Positions 13,466 to 26,594 of a stretch of DNA of 64,000 nucleotides are shown here, in pieces. The DNA is from Dirofilaria immitis (lineage: Eukaryota > Nematoda > Chromadorea > Rhabditida > Onchocercidae). The stretch lies in the NCBI GenBank assembly GCA_024305405.1, contig JAKNDB010000092.1, forward strand, positions 1,209,501 through 1,273,500. Direction: 5' to 3'. Positions within the stretch are counted from its first letter, which is position 1; each line of letters begins with the position of its first letter. Under the pieces are notes generated by a model. It was not told the origin of the DNA. It made no database searches and saw nothing but the letters and a program-made list of their open reading frames with translations. Position numbers and translations under genes: made by a program.

Positions 13466-16400
13466 TTAATGATAATGAAATTGATAATAGTATATTAATT
13501 GATAAATCAAATCTTTCGCTTGATTTTTTAATCAACTCTTATAATTAATAAAATCAGTTAAATAAAAATATAATAATCGTAAACAAGAAGCATTCATTAT
13601 ACATATCATTTCGAATAAGAGCCATAAGCATTAGTGAATTTTTAAAATAAATCAAAAATATAATTTATTATATTAATTTATCTGAAAATGAATTACTTTT
13701 GATGAAATATATTTTTTATTTCATCTAAATAAATAATACTTTTCGAAAAATTTATTAAACACAAAAAAGAAATATATTATAGATGATTATTCGAGAACAT
13801 TATTATTCCTTCACAATCTATTTTCATTTTTCTCAAGTCCAGTTTTCTCTAATATAAATTATTGATTAATTTTGAAGTTTTTAAATGTTAAATATATTTT
13901 TAAAATCATGATCGAATTATTATTTTAGTTTAGAGAAATGATTATAGAAAATATCACGAAAAAATAAATTTTGATAAGTTGTTGAAAGTTTTAATCTTCT
14001 GAATATATATAATAAAAACTGTGTTGAAAACTTTGACATATATTCAAATTTTTAATAGTACGGCCACGGAAAAATGCTATTAGGTATTTTTTGCAAATTA
14101 TGTAAAATATCACAAAAATTCGATAGATGCTGAAAATTCCGATGGTGTGATAAGAATGACAATATTCAAAATATTACATTTATTTATAATAAAGCTATAA
14201 ATTAAAACTACTGAAATTTCTCTCTTATTGAAATATTGAAATCTTTTTTTAATGAAATATTTTTCAAATGAAAGTAATGTATTCAATGTATTGGAAAAAT
14301 AGAAAGAAAAATTTTTAAATTGGCAAAAACATAAATAATTGAAAGATAAATTAACAATTTAATTCTAATATGTTCAACATATTGGGAAAATAATTATTTA
14401 AGTTAGCGAAAAGTAATTGAAAACATAGATAATTAATTCGTTTTTATTTTTTTATATTCTTACAATGATAACGCATAATAATTAAATATTTAAATTAAAA
14501 AAATAAGAAAATTTTTGTATAAAAATAAGTAGGAAGATTTTTAAACAAATATTTTCTCATTTTGTAATTATCATTAATATTCGCCTTAGGATTAAAGACT
14601 AGGAAAATTAAATCATTAAATAAATAATTATAACAATATGAATGTTGTTCTTGTTCATTTATTTATTTGTTGGTTCATTTAGTTGTTCTCGCTTATAATA
14701 ATAAGCAAAAATAACCAAATGAGTAAGCAAATAGTAATAAATGGATAAATAAACGAAATAATAAAAATTACATAAATAAAGAAATAGCAATATTTAGGCA
14801 GGTAAGTATTATAAGTATTAATAATTAGACAAATAAATCATTGCGGGCATATTAGATGAGTAATATATATCAAGTTCAAACGAATTCCTATTTCAGTTTA
14901 TATATTTAATTTAATTTACAAAATAAACACAAAAAATTGAGTTAACAATAACGCAATAAATTTTATTAATGTGTAAAATTATATTTATTAATATAAGAAA
15001 ATTAAAAGTATAATTAATTTCTGTAATTAATTACCCGCTACCTATTGCAAATGAAATAAGAGAAATTACTTAATACTTATAATTCTTTACTATAATTAAT
15101 AAATCATAATAAAGAGTTTTTCAAAAATTTTTAAGTGGAAATAAGTTAGTCGAAAAGAATACTTAATTCTTTTAGTATATCATTTCAAAATAACTATGAC
15201 TATAGAATTTGATAAGAAAATTCAAATTTTTGTATTTTGTTAATTATCCAATTAAAAATTTATGTATTAAAAAAGAAAACATTTAGTTCTCTTAGCAAAA
15301 AGTTTATCGCCAAAAATACATTTCATTGTTTTTGCTTATTTATAAATTAAATACACAAATTGGGATAGGAAAATTAATTCTGAAACGGATTCAAATGAGC
15401 GAAAAAGTTTTTCAACTAAATGATCAAACAATTTTGGATCAAAATATTTATAAATTTATGTCAAAATGGAAAATAAAGATTAGAGAAGATTGCGAAATGC
15501 AACTATGAAAATATTTGCTGTAATTGACCCATAAAATCATTAATTTGATAAATAATCAATAAAAATATTATGCAACAAAATAAATTTCAAATGTATAGAA
15601 TTTAAATAACAAAATAGTATTAAGTAAAATTATCATTTCCGAAATATACGAATTTTAGAAAATTATTGACTAAGGAAATAAATTTTAAATATAAAAATTT
15701 TTATACAAAACAATATGAAACACAATGATTATTCTCGAAATACAGAAATTTTCTCGAGGAATTTTTGCTATATTTCATTTTCACTTCTTTTATTTGAAAA
15801 AACTTCGTTCTTTTTACTTCTTTTACTCATTTAAATAAAAATTGATTTATTTTTATTTATTATTATATTCATTAATAAATACAATTTTATACTTCTTTTT
15901 TGTTAGTTATTACTAATTAATCTAACATTAATTACTATCATTAATTATTTGATTGGAATGAGAAATAAATAAAAAGGGAATTTAAAAAGCAAATTAGCTT
16001 CTGTAGATTATTTTTATATCATTTTCCCCAAATTTTCTTCTAAAAACATGAATTCTAATTTAAAGTAATCTAATAAAGAAGAAAAAACGAATAATATCAA
16101 AGAAAAATTCTTTTAACCATTTATTATTAATTTAAAATGTTTTTCGAGATATATCATGTCAAATATTTTTTAAATTATATCACTAATATGATCAAAAAGT
16201 CATTAATTATATATTGAATTAATATAAACCTTCTAAACTACATGAAATAAAGTTTTAGATAAGAAAACACTATGATTAAGAAATAATTTTAAAAATATTT
16301 CTAAAAGGAATTATAAGCTCTGCGTATTTTATAAATATAATAATAATACGATAATTGGCGATATTTTTTTAATAATTTATTATCAAAAAAATTAAACAAA

Positions 16401-16713
16401 AACTTTAATAATAATTTGAAATAATGGAAATGAAAAAAGTGAAGCATTTAATAGGCAGTAATAGGACTTATATTGCATGCAATAGGTACAATTATGTGGT
16501 ATTTTGTGGATATGCCACCTGATCTCTACATATTGATCGTGTCATCTATCTATTCATATTTAAATTCAAATATTTTCATTCTTGATATTTTATCATTTTA
16601 TTATTATTTTGTTTGTTTATCTTTATATCAATATCATGTTATTTATTTGATTTATGGAAACGCAGAGGAAATTTATTAAATATCACATAACGAATTGTAA
16701 TATTTGAGATTAG

Positions 16714-16843
16714 TTCATGTGCTTAACCATTTAACTATCATCAATTTATTTAATGTCATAAGCTTATTTTGTTTATTATTCATGTGCTTAACCATTTAAC
16801 TATCATCAATTTATTTAATGTCATAAGCTTATTTTATTTATTA
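16714..16843. repeat. tandem 65-bp direct duplication
   Basis: Two adjacent, almost identical 65-bp units (starting 16714 and 16779), each running TTCATGTGCTTAACCATTTA ... CATAAGCTTATTTT. The near identity implies a recent slippage or unequal-exchange event. Confidence 0.85.
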
Positions 16844-17870
16844 TAAGTTTTTGTTTATTTATTAATACTATCGTTTATTTGGGCATCATTTATATTTTCG
16901 GCGTTTTTATGATTAAATAAAATCGTTACACTGCTTCACTTCTTTATATAAAATTATTATTATCATTATTTGGCTAATAAATAAATGTTGTAACTTGTAT
17001 TTACTATTAATTAGTTGATTGAATTAAAATTATTCAATTGGCTAATTGAATTAAAATGTAATTATTCAAGTTCCAACAATTCTATTACCTGATTTACTTT
17101 TTTTATGTAATGTATTGATGCTATTATTTTGCTAATAAATAAATATTCCAACTTATATTTATTATGAAAACTTATCAAGAGTAATTATTCAAACTACAAC
17201 AATTCATGCAAGTGTATAGTTTGACATACATAGGTTAAGCGATCACTCATCATCACGTAAATGCTGTAAAGTATCATAGATAGTTAATTCAAAAATGAAA
17301 ACTATTATCAAAAATAATTTGAAAAAATTATTTTCACATTACTGTTTACATATATTAATATTGTAATATTATATGATATATTAAAACAGTAAATTTCAAA
17401 ATGATTTAAATAAAATTTTAGAATTTCTTCTTAAACATGGAAATGATTAAGAAGTTGTTCACATTAACTATAAATTATTTCGATATTGTTTTTGTAATTT
17501 TATTAATGTTTTGTATATAAAAATAAAATAAACAAACCCGTCGATTTTTTTCATAGCACAACAAATTTTTCAAACAGATTAAAATATAAAAATTTTTTAT
17601 TATTTAAAACGATACATTTATATTGTATGTTTGATATGATTATGAAATTTTTGAGATAAAATAAGATAATGATTGCTTGATATACTTATGAAAATTTTCA
17701 GACACAACAGGCCAATAATACTTATTATTAATATAATATAAAAGATTAATTTTCGACAGTTCAAAATATGCAACACTTCAAATCAATTCGTTTATAATAA
17801 CATCTTTCTATTTGAGTACGGCTTATCGCAGTGTACTTTAAAATAATCTTTGTATTACTTAATAATCTGT

Positions 17871-18028
17871 GTATTACTTAATGTGTACGAGAATTATATG
17901 CTAACGATGTTAATTTTATGGAAATTAAATTTTGTAATTTCACAAGAATTCAATTCATATTTTGAATTATATTCGAAATTAATTTAAAGAACTGCTAACA
18001 TATAATTCTCGTATACATTAAGTAATAC
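17871..18028. repeat. inverted repeat (34-35 bp arms), MITE-like fold-back
   Basis: Left arm 17871-17905 (GTATTACTTAATGTGTACGA...) and right arm 17995-18028 are reverse complements with two or three mismatches, around a roughly 90-bp AT-rich core. A further partial copy of the tip (TGTATTACTTAATAATCT) sits just outside the left arm. No transposase is present, so it could only be a non-autonomous element or a chance-born hairpin. Confidence 0.8.
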
Positions 18029-18539
18029 AGGAAGAATAATTCGACCAATTATACCAGGAATAAATCTTTCCGGAATAGTCTCTAATTATAATATGAAATA
18101 CAGGATGATAATTATTTAAACTTCAATAATTCTTTTCTTTAATATTGCGAGAAAGAAAAATAAAAGCGTAAAACGATGAAATTGACATTTTGATTGAATG
18201 AAAGGTCAAAGTTCTTCGATTAATATAAGCTTAATCACTGATAAGTTATAAAATGAATAGCATATTTTGCTAATATTTTAATACTCTAAAAAATTATTCA
18301 TCCTACAATAAATCATTACAATTTAATTTTATAAATTAGATAAATACATGAAATGAATAAATAATTGGTAATAGTTTGAAAGGTTTAAAAAGCAAAGAAA
18401 AATAAATCTCATTTTATGATAAAGTATATTTTAATATATTAGAAAAGTGAAAATGAATAGATTTAAATATGAAATTTTATATTAATGAAAAATTAAACTT
18501 TGATACTGTGGGCTACAAAATAATTCCTTAAATTTTAGG

Positions 18540-19020
18540 TATACGCCTATGCAATCACACCTATTCATACAATCAAGAATACGCCGACGTATACATCCGC
18601 GCATTATCCGAATATTGTCATGGCGAAAAGTAAATTTTAAGTAGGCAACCATGCATACAACTAAATAATGTACGCTGACTTATACACCACGAATACGCTC
18701 ATATGTATGCTACATGACCGCGTATACTTCAGACATAAATTATGTAGACATATACAGGTATATGAATGTATATAACATGAATAATAACTATTCATTGAAG
18801 CCAGAAAGGAGGACGAGAAATGGATTAATAATATCATTATGAAAAATATCATTTAAAGTTAATATTATTGAAATGAAAACTGAATTTTAAATATACACTC
18901 ACGTACGAATCACTAATACACAAACACGTATGCTGACTTACACATCTACATGTTTTTATATTCATACATATATATATATATATATATGCACGCATAAATA
19001 TGTAAATACACATAATACAT
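18540..19020. repeat. purine-pyrimidine alternating tract with short repeated word
   Basis: Rich in TACG/TATA/CACA/TGTA steps. An imperfect word near TACGCTGACTTATACA appears at about 18581, 18670 and 18927, and the tract includes an (AT)n run near 18965-18988. It is clearly different in composition from the surrounding A/T-run DNA. Confidence 0.55.
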
Positions 19021-20329
19021 ACATAATTATGTCATTCTTCGAGACCAGAAAAGATGGAATGAAAGATTTTTGTTGTAATGTTGAGGAATTGAAGGCTTGA
19101 TAGACATTTGTCGTATGACAAAGTTTTATTATGCAATTACGATACATGAATTAGCTGAGTAATATCGATGATACAATTGATAGATAGCTTGAATATTCTT
19201 TTAATTGTAGATGAATTATTTGATGCATATTGATATTGGAAGTTGAATAAAGTTGAATTTAGAAGCATCGTTAATACACAATGAGAGCAAAATGATAGCA
19301 TTAAAAAAGAAAAAAAAGTATCACTGAATTGATCATTTTCATTTTATAACGAATAGTTTACAATAGCACAAGTAATGCCCTATGTTATGAAAAGATGATA
19401 GATCAAAATCTTATTGATTATAAATATTTTAAACAACATTAATCACATAGTTATAGAATTGACATTCAAAGAGATGATTTATTATTTGGGAAATTTATGA
19501 TTAATATCGTGGTATTCAATGATACAAATATCTGGATTATTTTCAATATATTTATATTATAAAATATTTCGATTATTCGATAGATGAGAACGGAAAGTAA
19601 CAAAAAAACAAAATTTTATGAAAATATGGCTAAATTTGTTTTAGCAAAATTTTATTCAAATTCTTGTTAAATTAAAGATAATATTTTTTCTTTTTATATT
19701 TTAAAATTTCATTTTTTTATATATATTTTTATTTTCCATACGATATAAATATCATTGTTATTGCCATAATAATTATTCGCATATTTCATATAGTACACAG
19801 AAAAAAAATAAATAAATGACAGTATGTGATTAATTTTAATTTTTCATTAATATAAAGTCAGTTTAAAATTACTATCGCGATAGAAAATATGTCTTAAAAT
19901 TAATATCATTGTGAAAACTGAATTTTAAGATTAATAACGTAGTAAAAACATCTACTGTCTTTTAAAATTAATATCGAAATAAAAATATCTTTTAAAATTA
20001 ATATCTGCAGAAACTTTGTCTTTTAAAATTAGTGTACTTTTTGAAATTATATCACAATAAAAATACCTTTTAAAGTTTATATTGTACTGAAAAGTATATT
20101 TAAAATTAATGTCGAGATAAAAAAATTTTTGATCTAAAATACCTCAAATATTAGTTAAAAAAGATATTTAAATTTAGGTATTTAAAAAGTTATTTTAACG
20201 ATTTATAAAATATTTTTTTCAATAAATTTTCTGCTATCATCGAATTTCATTTCGCTTGTTTTTATCCATTGTTTATACTACTAAGCAAATGTTTCACATT
20301 TCAGTTATAAAAACATAGAACAAAGATTA

Positions 20330-20870
20330 GAAATCTTTATCTGTTTCTGAGTGATACCTATCTTTGAGAGTTAATCACCTTTGAATGGTTCCTCTTGCTG
20401 ATTGGCACCTACTTCTGACTTTACTTCTGAGTGCTACTTATCTCTGAGTGTTAATCATCTCTGAGTAGCATCTCTCTCTGGCATCTATTTCTGGTTTTAC
20501 CTCTGAGTGATATTTGGCTCTGAGTGTCAACAATCTCTGAGCGATATCTATCTCTCAATAAACATCTGTGACTGACTTTATCTTTATCTTTGAGTGATAA
20601 CTTGGATCTAATTATTGACCATTTCTGAGGAGTATCTACTTCCGACCTTTAAACGAAATCTAGTCAACCACTTTTGTTTGATACCTTCTAAATGGTACTT
20701 CCTTACGACTTTACCTCTAAGATACTTAGCTCTGATTCTCAAACACCTTCGACTGATAATACCCAGTTCCATCGCCGAATTGCACTTACTTCTCAATAAT
20801 ACCTCACTTCGAGTAGTATTTCTGAGTGATAACTTTCTCCGAGTCATACTTACCTCTGATTAATACTTTT
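20330..20870. repeat. decayed minisatellite based on TCTGAGTGATA
   Basis: A long series of imperfect units containing TCTGAGTG(A/C)(T/C)A followed by CCTATCT/CTTATCT and CTGACTTTA-like words. The open frames on both strands across 20608-20863 are by-products of this repeat. It is the most GC-rich piece of the gene-poor region. Confidence 0.75.
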
Positions 20871-22239
20871 ACAAATAAACGAATCAAATTCAAAAGATAA
20901 TCAAGGTACTAGCTAAAGAGCTAAGATTATCATTTACAAGCTATTCAAAATTGATTTATCAGCAAGAATAATTACGGGGAAAAAGATGTTAATTCACTTC
21001 ATGTGATTATTACTGGCCTGTATAATTGCATAAAAACAAATAGACGAACACGCATATCAACAGACAAAGCGTCTGTCGTAGAAACAAACTAGGCCACCTA
21101 GTCCCGAAAGAGATGAAAAAATTTAAAAATTTTTGAGATTTAAATTAATGTAGGAATCTCATGACGAATTCAAATAGCTACCGTATATTATTAAAGATGC
21201 TAGGAGGATGCATATCGTTTATCGGGAGCGGCGGAAATTTAAGATCGAAAAGAAGTTAGGAAAACTTTGATTTGAGATGCATGCTCGATTTTTTTCTTTT
21301 TTTAGGTTGATAGAAGCGACTGTATAGTTTAGTTATTCGATTACTTTTCCAGCCATAAGGGTTAGTTTTTTCTTCACTATATTCAATATTATTAAATCTT
21401 TTGTATGGAAAATATATTGATTTTATAGAATATCTACCACATTTACACATCTTATTCACTTAATTACTCGATTATCCGATGTTGACCCATCTGTTTTTAT
21501 TCTTTATTTTTTCGATTATCAAATCAGTAATGCTTGGAATTTTATTAATTCTAATCCGAATGGTACTTCACTCGTAGTCTAATGATTAGGTAAAAAATTC
21601 ATATACGAAGAAAGTTTGAACGATTTTTCTCGATGAGAAAACTCTTGTACGGAGAAATATTATAAATGAATAGTTAAAATCTATTTTTATTTTTTAAAAT
21701 ATTAAAATCTCTTTCGAATTAGTTCAATTACTGAAAGAATAAGGTTAAAAAAACTTTTTTCATTGATATTAATCGTTTTTCTAGAATATTCTTTAGAAGA
21801 TGATGATTATTGTATTTTTAATCTGATTTAGATAATAAAAACGATAAGTTTTAGGTTCGAATATTTTTTATCAAAGTTATTTTTTAAAGTTAATTGTCTC
21901 ACCCAAATATTATATTACTCATTTTTGCTTTTCGTAGAATTTTTATCCGATTGATATATTTCTCAATTTTGTAGCATTTGGCTGAATTTCATTTCAAAAT
22001 TCCTTGCTCCCACCCTTCTGCCTTTTTGAACTAAATGACTGTTTCGTTTCGTTCTCATCGATCGTTTCCAATCGATTTTTTTCAAATAATGCTTTCATCA
22101 ATGAACTGTCTTCGTCTGGTCATTTCGAATAGCGCGCTTGAGTGAAACAATTAATTTGTTCAAATCTTTTAGACATAAACTATATTCCATCTTCCCCACA
22201 GTCTTTTCCAGGTGAAATGGAACGGCAAGTAAACTTTTC

Positions 22240-22735
22240 GAAGCTATTGAAAAGGTATTTTGGAAGGGGAAATTAATAGTTAGAGGAAAAAGTTAATTAT
22301 TAAGTTTAAAAAAGTATTTTAGGAAAAAGATAACTATTAAGAGGAAAAAGTGTCCTTGAAAAAGTTAATTGTTAAGAGGAAAAAATTTTTTTTTAATGGT
22401 GAGTGGTTAAAAGAAAAATCTTAGGCAAAAGACGAATTAAGAGCAAAAAGTATCTTAGGAAATGTTAACTGTTAAAAGTAGGAAAGAATCTTAGATAAAG
22501 TTAATTTTCAAAGGAAAAAACTATCTTAGGATAAAGATAAATTTGAGTAGAAAAAGCATCTTAGATAAAAGTTAATTACCATGAGAAAAATCTTTGGGAA
22601 TGCTAACTGTTAACAGGAGAAAAGTGTGTTGCAGAAAAGTTAAATATCTCACGGAAAAAAAACGAATTATTAAAAAGAAAAAGTATTTTCAGGAATGGAA
22701 TTGTTAAGAGGAAAAAATCTTAAGGAAAAATTACT
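22240..22735. repeat. decayed minisatellite, unit about 35-40 bp
   Basis: A dozen or so imperfect units built from AGAGGAAAAAGT-(AT)CTTAGG-AAAAAGTTAATTGTTA. Purines dominate one strand. It ends about 0.9 kb upstream of the cyclin B3 start codon. Confidence 0.75.
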
Positions 22736-23611
22736 ATTGTAGTTCTTGAGGTTCTCTATATATCATTATTATTACATTACAATCATGTACGATATAATTT
22801 CTTATTTAAATTTGTAAATTTTTTTAGATTAGTTACAGTTTGGGATTTTTCACATAGCTTTATATATTCTTCGATTTAAACCAAAGATATATATTTTTGA
22901 GCTGAAGATATATATGTGTATGTATAGATTGATCGTTTCGTTAAGAGGATGTTTCATTTAAGAAAAAAAGCGTGGACAATTAATATACAACGTTTTTCTG
23001 TCTTAATACTGTTATTTTTGGCTCAAATCGGAAATTTATAAAAACTAGAATAAATTAACTTTTAAATATGGTAAAAGTTATTTCCTCATCATAGTGATTC
23101 AAACAGAAATTCCGTACAAAGAGGAGGCAGAAAGGGAGGAAAACACCTTGGAAATTATGTAAATACTATTTATTTACAATATTCAAATTTATTCGAAAAC
23201 ATTTGAATTAGTGAATAAATTCGTCGGTGTAAATGTATAAGTCTAGTCACAATGATGAGTAGGAAATAGAACATATTGCTTTCGCTTGAGAATTTTTAAA
23301 AACTTTCTTCAATCTTTTCTCGATACATTTTAATGCAAGAGAAGTTAATTTCGAATATTTCAGACTGCGGAGAGCTAACTCTACTGAATTTCATTACTAA
23401 CACTGACTCCAGCTTTTTAATTGGATTATCGGTCATCGGGTGATTTCCGAGGTAAAATTTCTTCATTGAAAAAAGCTGAAATGAAAAAAATCTAACACTA
23501 CTTAGGTTACATATAATTTATGGAGTTTTATTATTGCAAAAAGATATCGAACAGTTTTCTAAAGGAATTTGATGGTTGGAAATCAATCGTTTTTTTTCAT
23601 GACATATCGAA

Positions 23612-25736
23612 ATGATTCCGGCTAACTCTAAACGGAATATTAACCCGACCTATAGCGATATTAAAAATGCCATGCCGAAAAAAATAAACGTGCCGGATTG
23701 GCTGATTTGAGCAATGTAAGTTTAACGATTGCATCATAAATAATTTTCGTTTCGTTTTTATTCCATGTCCTGATTTCATATATTTTTAGGCTATTAGCAC
23801 AACTTTGCATATTAGTTCAAAAGCTGATGAAAATATTGAAAAACCCAAAAGGGTTCAACCTGTTGTACGAGCTAAGTCAGAAGAACGGAAATCCACACGG
23901 TATACTTAACTGTTTGATAATGTTGCCAGTTAATGAATCTCATATACTAATTTCTATTGTTTATATAATAAAGGCGATTAGTTTTAATGGTAGAATTTAA
24001 ATCCCAGTTTAAGTAAAAATCCTTTTTAACATGCTGAAATTAATTTAGTATCAGTGGGAAACATAAAGCCGATTTGGAATCCTCCAAACATCTGGATTTA
24101 ACGGTAAGTATTGACAAATATTAATTTTTGGTAAAAATTCTGGAAATCGGTTAACATCAAAATAAATGTAAAAGTGACAAGCAGAAATGAAATTCTAACG
24201 AATTCAGATATGGATGGATCCATGTCCGGAATTTGATTATGATGCTACAAATTATGGCGATCCTTTTCAAGTTCCAGAATACGCTATGGACATTTTCAAT
24301 TATTATCATCATCGAGAGGTAGTTTTTTTCTTTTTAATTTATGTTTCTGGCACATCGTTTTATGTTTCACAGAACTCAGGCAATTTCATATTTGCATGAC
24401 TTATATAGTAACATTGAATGTAGTTATTTTAAATTAGAAATTTCATTTTTTTTTCAGATAAACTTTCGTCCTTTTGATTATCTGTATAAACATCCACAAT
24501 TGAAGAAAATTCGTCGTGCAAAAGTTATTGATTGGTTCGTACGATGTCAAGAGGATTTTGAGGTCAATCACGAAGTGCTGTATCATACAGTCAAATTGTT
24601 TGATCTTTACATGTGTGTCACCAATAATATGGAACAGTTTGACTATATCGGAGCAGCTTCAATGATTGTTGCGGCAAAAGTTGATGTACGTTAGCGAAAA
24701 TTCTTTTTTTATTTTTTCTCTATCACTAGCATGTTTAAGTATCATTGTTAAATACGAATCTAGTCTTTGGTTTGTTTTCAATAAGGTAATAGTAGAGGAA
24801 CTAAATTTGCCATTTCTTTGGTTGATATTAGGTTCTATTACTTTTAAATTTAAACAATCTTCGAACACTTTCACAATGACATTGCATAAAATTTCTTCCA
24901 GATCATTAATCTCTAATTTCAGCAGCAAGGCCCTCCTCTTCCGGATGATTTTATAAATCTTCCTGTTGCTCAGAGGACCAAAACAATTAACAGTTATGAA
25001 CGCAGAATTTTGTCTGCACTCAATTGCGATGTTAATTTTCCGCTTTCATATCGTTTTTTGCGACGTTACTCTCGTGCTGGTGGTATGGACATGCCAACAC
25101 TTACATTGGCACGTTATGTGCTAGAAACATCGTTGCTTTTCTATGAATTTATCAGTGTTCCGGATAGTTTAATGGCTGCAGCAGCTTTGCTTCTTTCTAT
25201 GAGGATGTTAAAAGCTGGAGATTGGGTATATTTGCTTTATGACAATTTTATTCATCCACACATATTAATTTAGATCAAAGTATTTAAAAACAATGACTTT
25301 TGTAGTGATAATTTGCAGTCGACAAAACTAATTAAATATTCGGGTTATAAGCTGGAGCATGTAGAGCCGCTTATGTGGCGTTTAAATCATATGATGAGGA
25401 TGCGTTCAAAAGTCTATCCAGCATGCATAAGCATAGAAGAGAAATACAGCCATCCGTAAGTGTATATTTCGCAAATTTCATTTTATAATAGAGTTAGTAG
25501 AGTTTGCGAAGTATCAACATACGATGAATCAGATATCCATTTCTGAAATTTCTCAGTCGTTCGTTATCCGACAAAAAATGGTTATTTACTGCTGTAATAC
25601 TACGGAATTTGATGTAATATTTTTCAGAATCTTCTACAATGTTGCTAGCATACAACTGCTTCCGGATAAACGCCCACGTAACGAACCGGTTGGACCGCCT
25701 GTAGGCCTTGGTTTTGCATCTGTAGGATTTATTTGA
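23612..25736 (+). CDS. cyb-3: G2/mitotic-specific cyclin B3, 8 exons
   Basis: B3-type cyclin, activator of CDK1, used for entry into and progress through mitosis and meiosis; its level is controlled by APC/C degradation. Exons: 23612-23715, 23790-23899, 24049-24103, 24208-24318, 24458-24685, 24923-25225, 25319-25455, 25628-25736; about 385 residues. Visible features: a destruction box RAGLADLSN near residues 27-35; the pre-cyclin-box FDYD...NDPF-type segment (here YGDPFQVPEYAMDIFNYY); first cyclin box with IRRAKVIDWFVRCQEDFEVN and YIGAASMIVAAK; second box with LARYVLETSLLFYEF and SLMAAAALLLSMRML; C-terminal KYSHP. All exon phases from exon 2 onward agree. Exon 1 only reaches exon 2 in frame if the A7 run at 23678-23684 held eight A's: from the ATG the given sequence stops at a TGA at 23706-23708. 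The ATG at 23612 is therefore an inference. The B3 subtype rests on the QEDFEVNHEVLYHTVKL helix; other B cyclins are less likely. Confidence 0.9.
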
Positions 25737-26594
25737 GGCATTTCAGTAATTAAGTGGCTGAAGCAGGGACAGAAAGAAAGTAAGAAGAAAAAGGAGAAAA
25801 AAGGATAGGTCGGAAAAGAGAGAATTAGAAGAACATTCCTGTTCGCCTCTTCGCATAGTTATTCTAGAATTGTCATTAAAATCCAGAAATGTAAATCATT
25901 TAATAAAAAGAGCTAAAAATAGAACTCGAGAGTTTTACTATCTTCAGACAAATTGGCTAAGTGATTTTTCTTCAGAAGAAATTAAAATTTATTTTTCAAT
26001 AAAGCAATAGACGAATGGCCATATTTTTACTTAATAAAATAGCTCAATTCATTCCTGGATTTTGAGATATATTTCAGGGTATCCGTGATCATATCCCTGC
26101 GAATTATCCTTTGTTTAGTTGCCTCTGCTTCAGTTTTTACCCTTTATTATTTTTTCTACACTCTGTTGCACTGTAAATCCATACATAGCACTTGTTATCA
26201 AATTATAATTTTTTACATCCTTTCTATAATTACGGCTCCAATGTGTCAAAAATTATGTCTTTCTTCTGGCTCTCCAAAAAAAAAACAAAAAAAGGCCCCA
26301 CCCCAATTATTAATTCATAGAATTCAACAAAAATAAAGCATTGTTAATATACTACATTTGACATTTGCAATTTGAATATTTGAATCGGAGTTCTTGAATT
26401 TGAGTAGTTGCTGCTGCCTTTTTCTGCTGACATGCATATTTTTGGGATGAATTGTTTTTCCAAAACAACTTTATGGACATTATTAATGAAGCGGAATTAA
26501 CAAGCACAAAATACATGATATACATAGGTAGCGGAAGAGATAATCTCTTTGAATGGAAATATGGAGTTAAAACTTTTACAATAATCGAAATATT
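25737..26594. other. spacer between two convergent genes
   Basis: Contains the 3' ends of cyclin B3 (plus) and the CNTD1 gene (minus). It includes a purine-rich stretch just after the cyclin stop and an A-rich tract near 26275-26295. An 83-codon open frame at 26085-26336 has no splice context or protein resemblance, so I do not call it. Confidence 0.6.
25902..25907 (+). terminator. possible poly(A) signal of cyclin B3
   Basis: AATAAA about 166 bases past the cyclin B3 stop codon, between it and the convergent CNTD1 gene. Confidence 0.4.

Larger units (their letters stand above)
7516..23611. other. 16-kb stretch with no convincing gene
   Basis: Between the QSOX 5' end and cyclin B3 I find no exon that combines an open frame, splice sites and a recognisable protein. 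The sequence is AT-rich and contains trinucleotide tracts (AAT near 8650-8670), decayed minisatellites, fold-backs and small tandem duplications, listed separately. A 67-codon open frame on the minus strand at 21256-21459 (lysine/arginine-rich) is the only one with mildly coding-like composition, and I do not claim it. Confidence 0.6.

Noticed and set aside
20608..20863. Overlapping 80-codon open frames on both strands
   Set aside because: They lie in the TCTGAGTGATA minisatellite; being open on both strands is explained by the repeat.
21256..21459. 67-codon basic open frame on the minus strand
   Set aside because: No recognisable motif, splice partner or neighbouring exon; Lys-rich composition is expected in AT-rich DNA.
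21540..21630. tRNA-like A-box (GTAGTCTAATGATTAGG)
   Set aside because: No matching B-box at the right spacing and no acceptor-stem pairing, so not a tRNA gene.
24659..24956. Open frames on both strands inside the cyclin B3 gene
   Set aside because: They cover the intron between 24685 and 24923 and are not part of the conserved cyclin fold.
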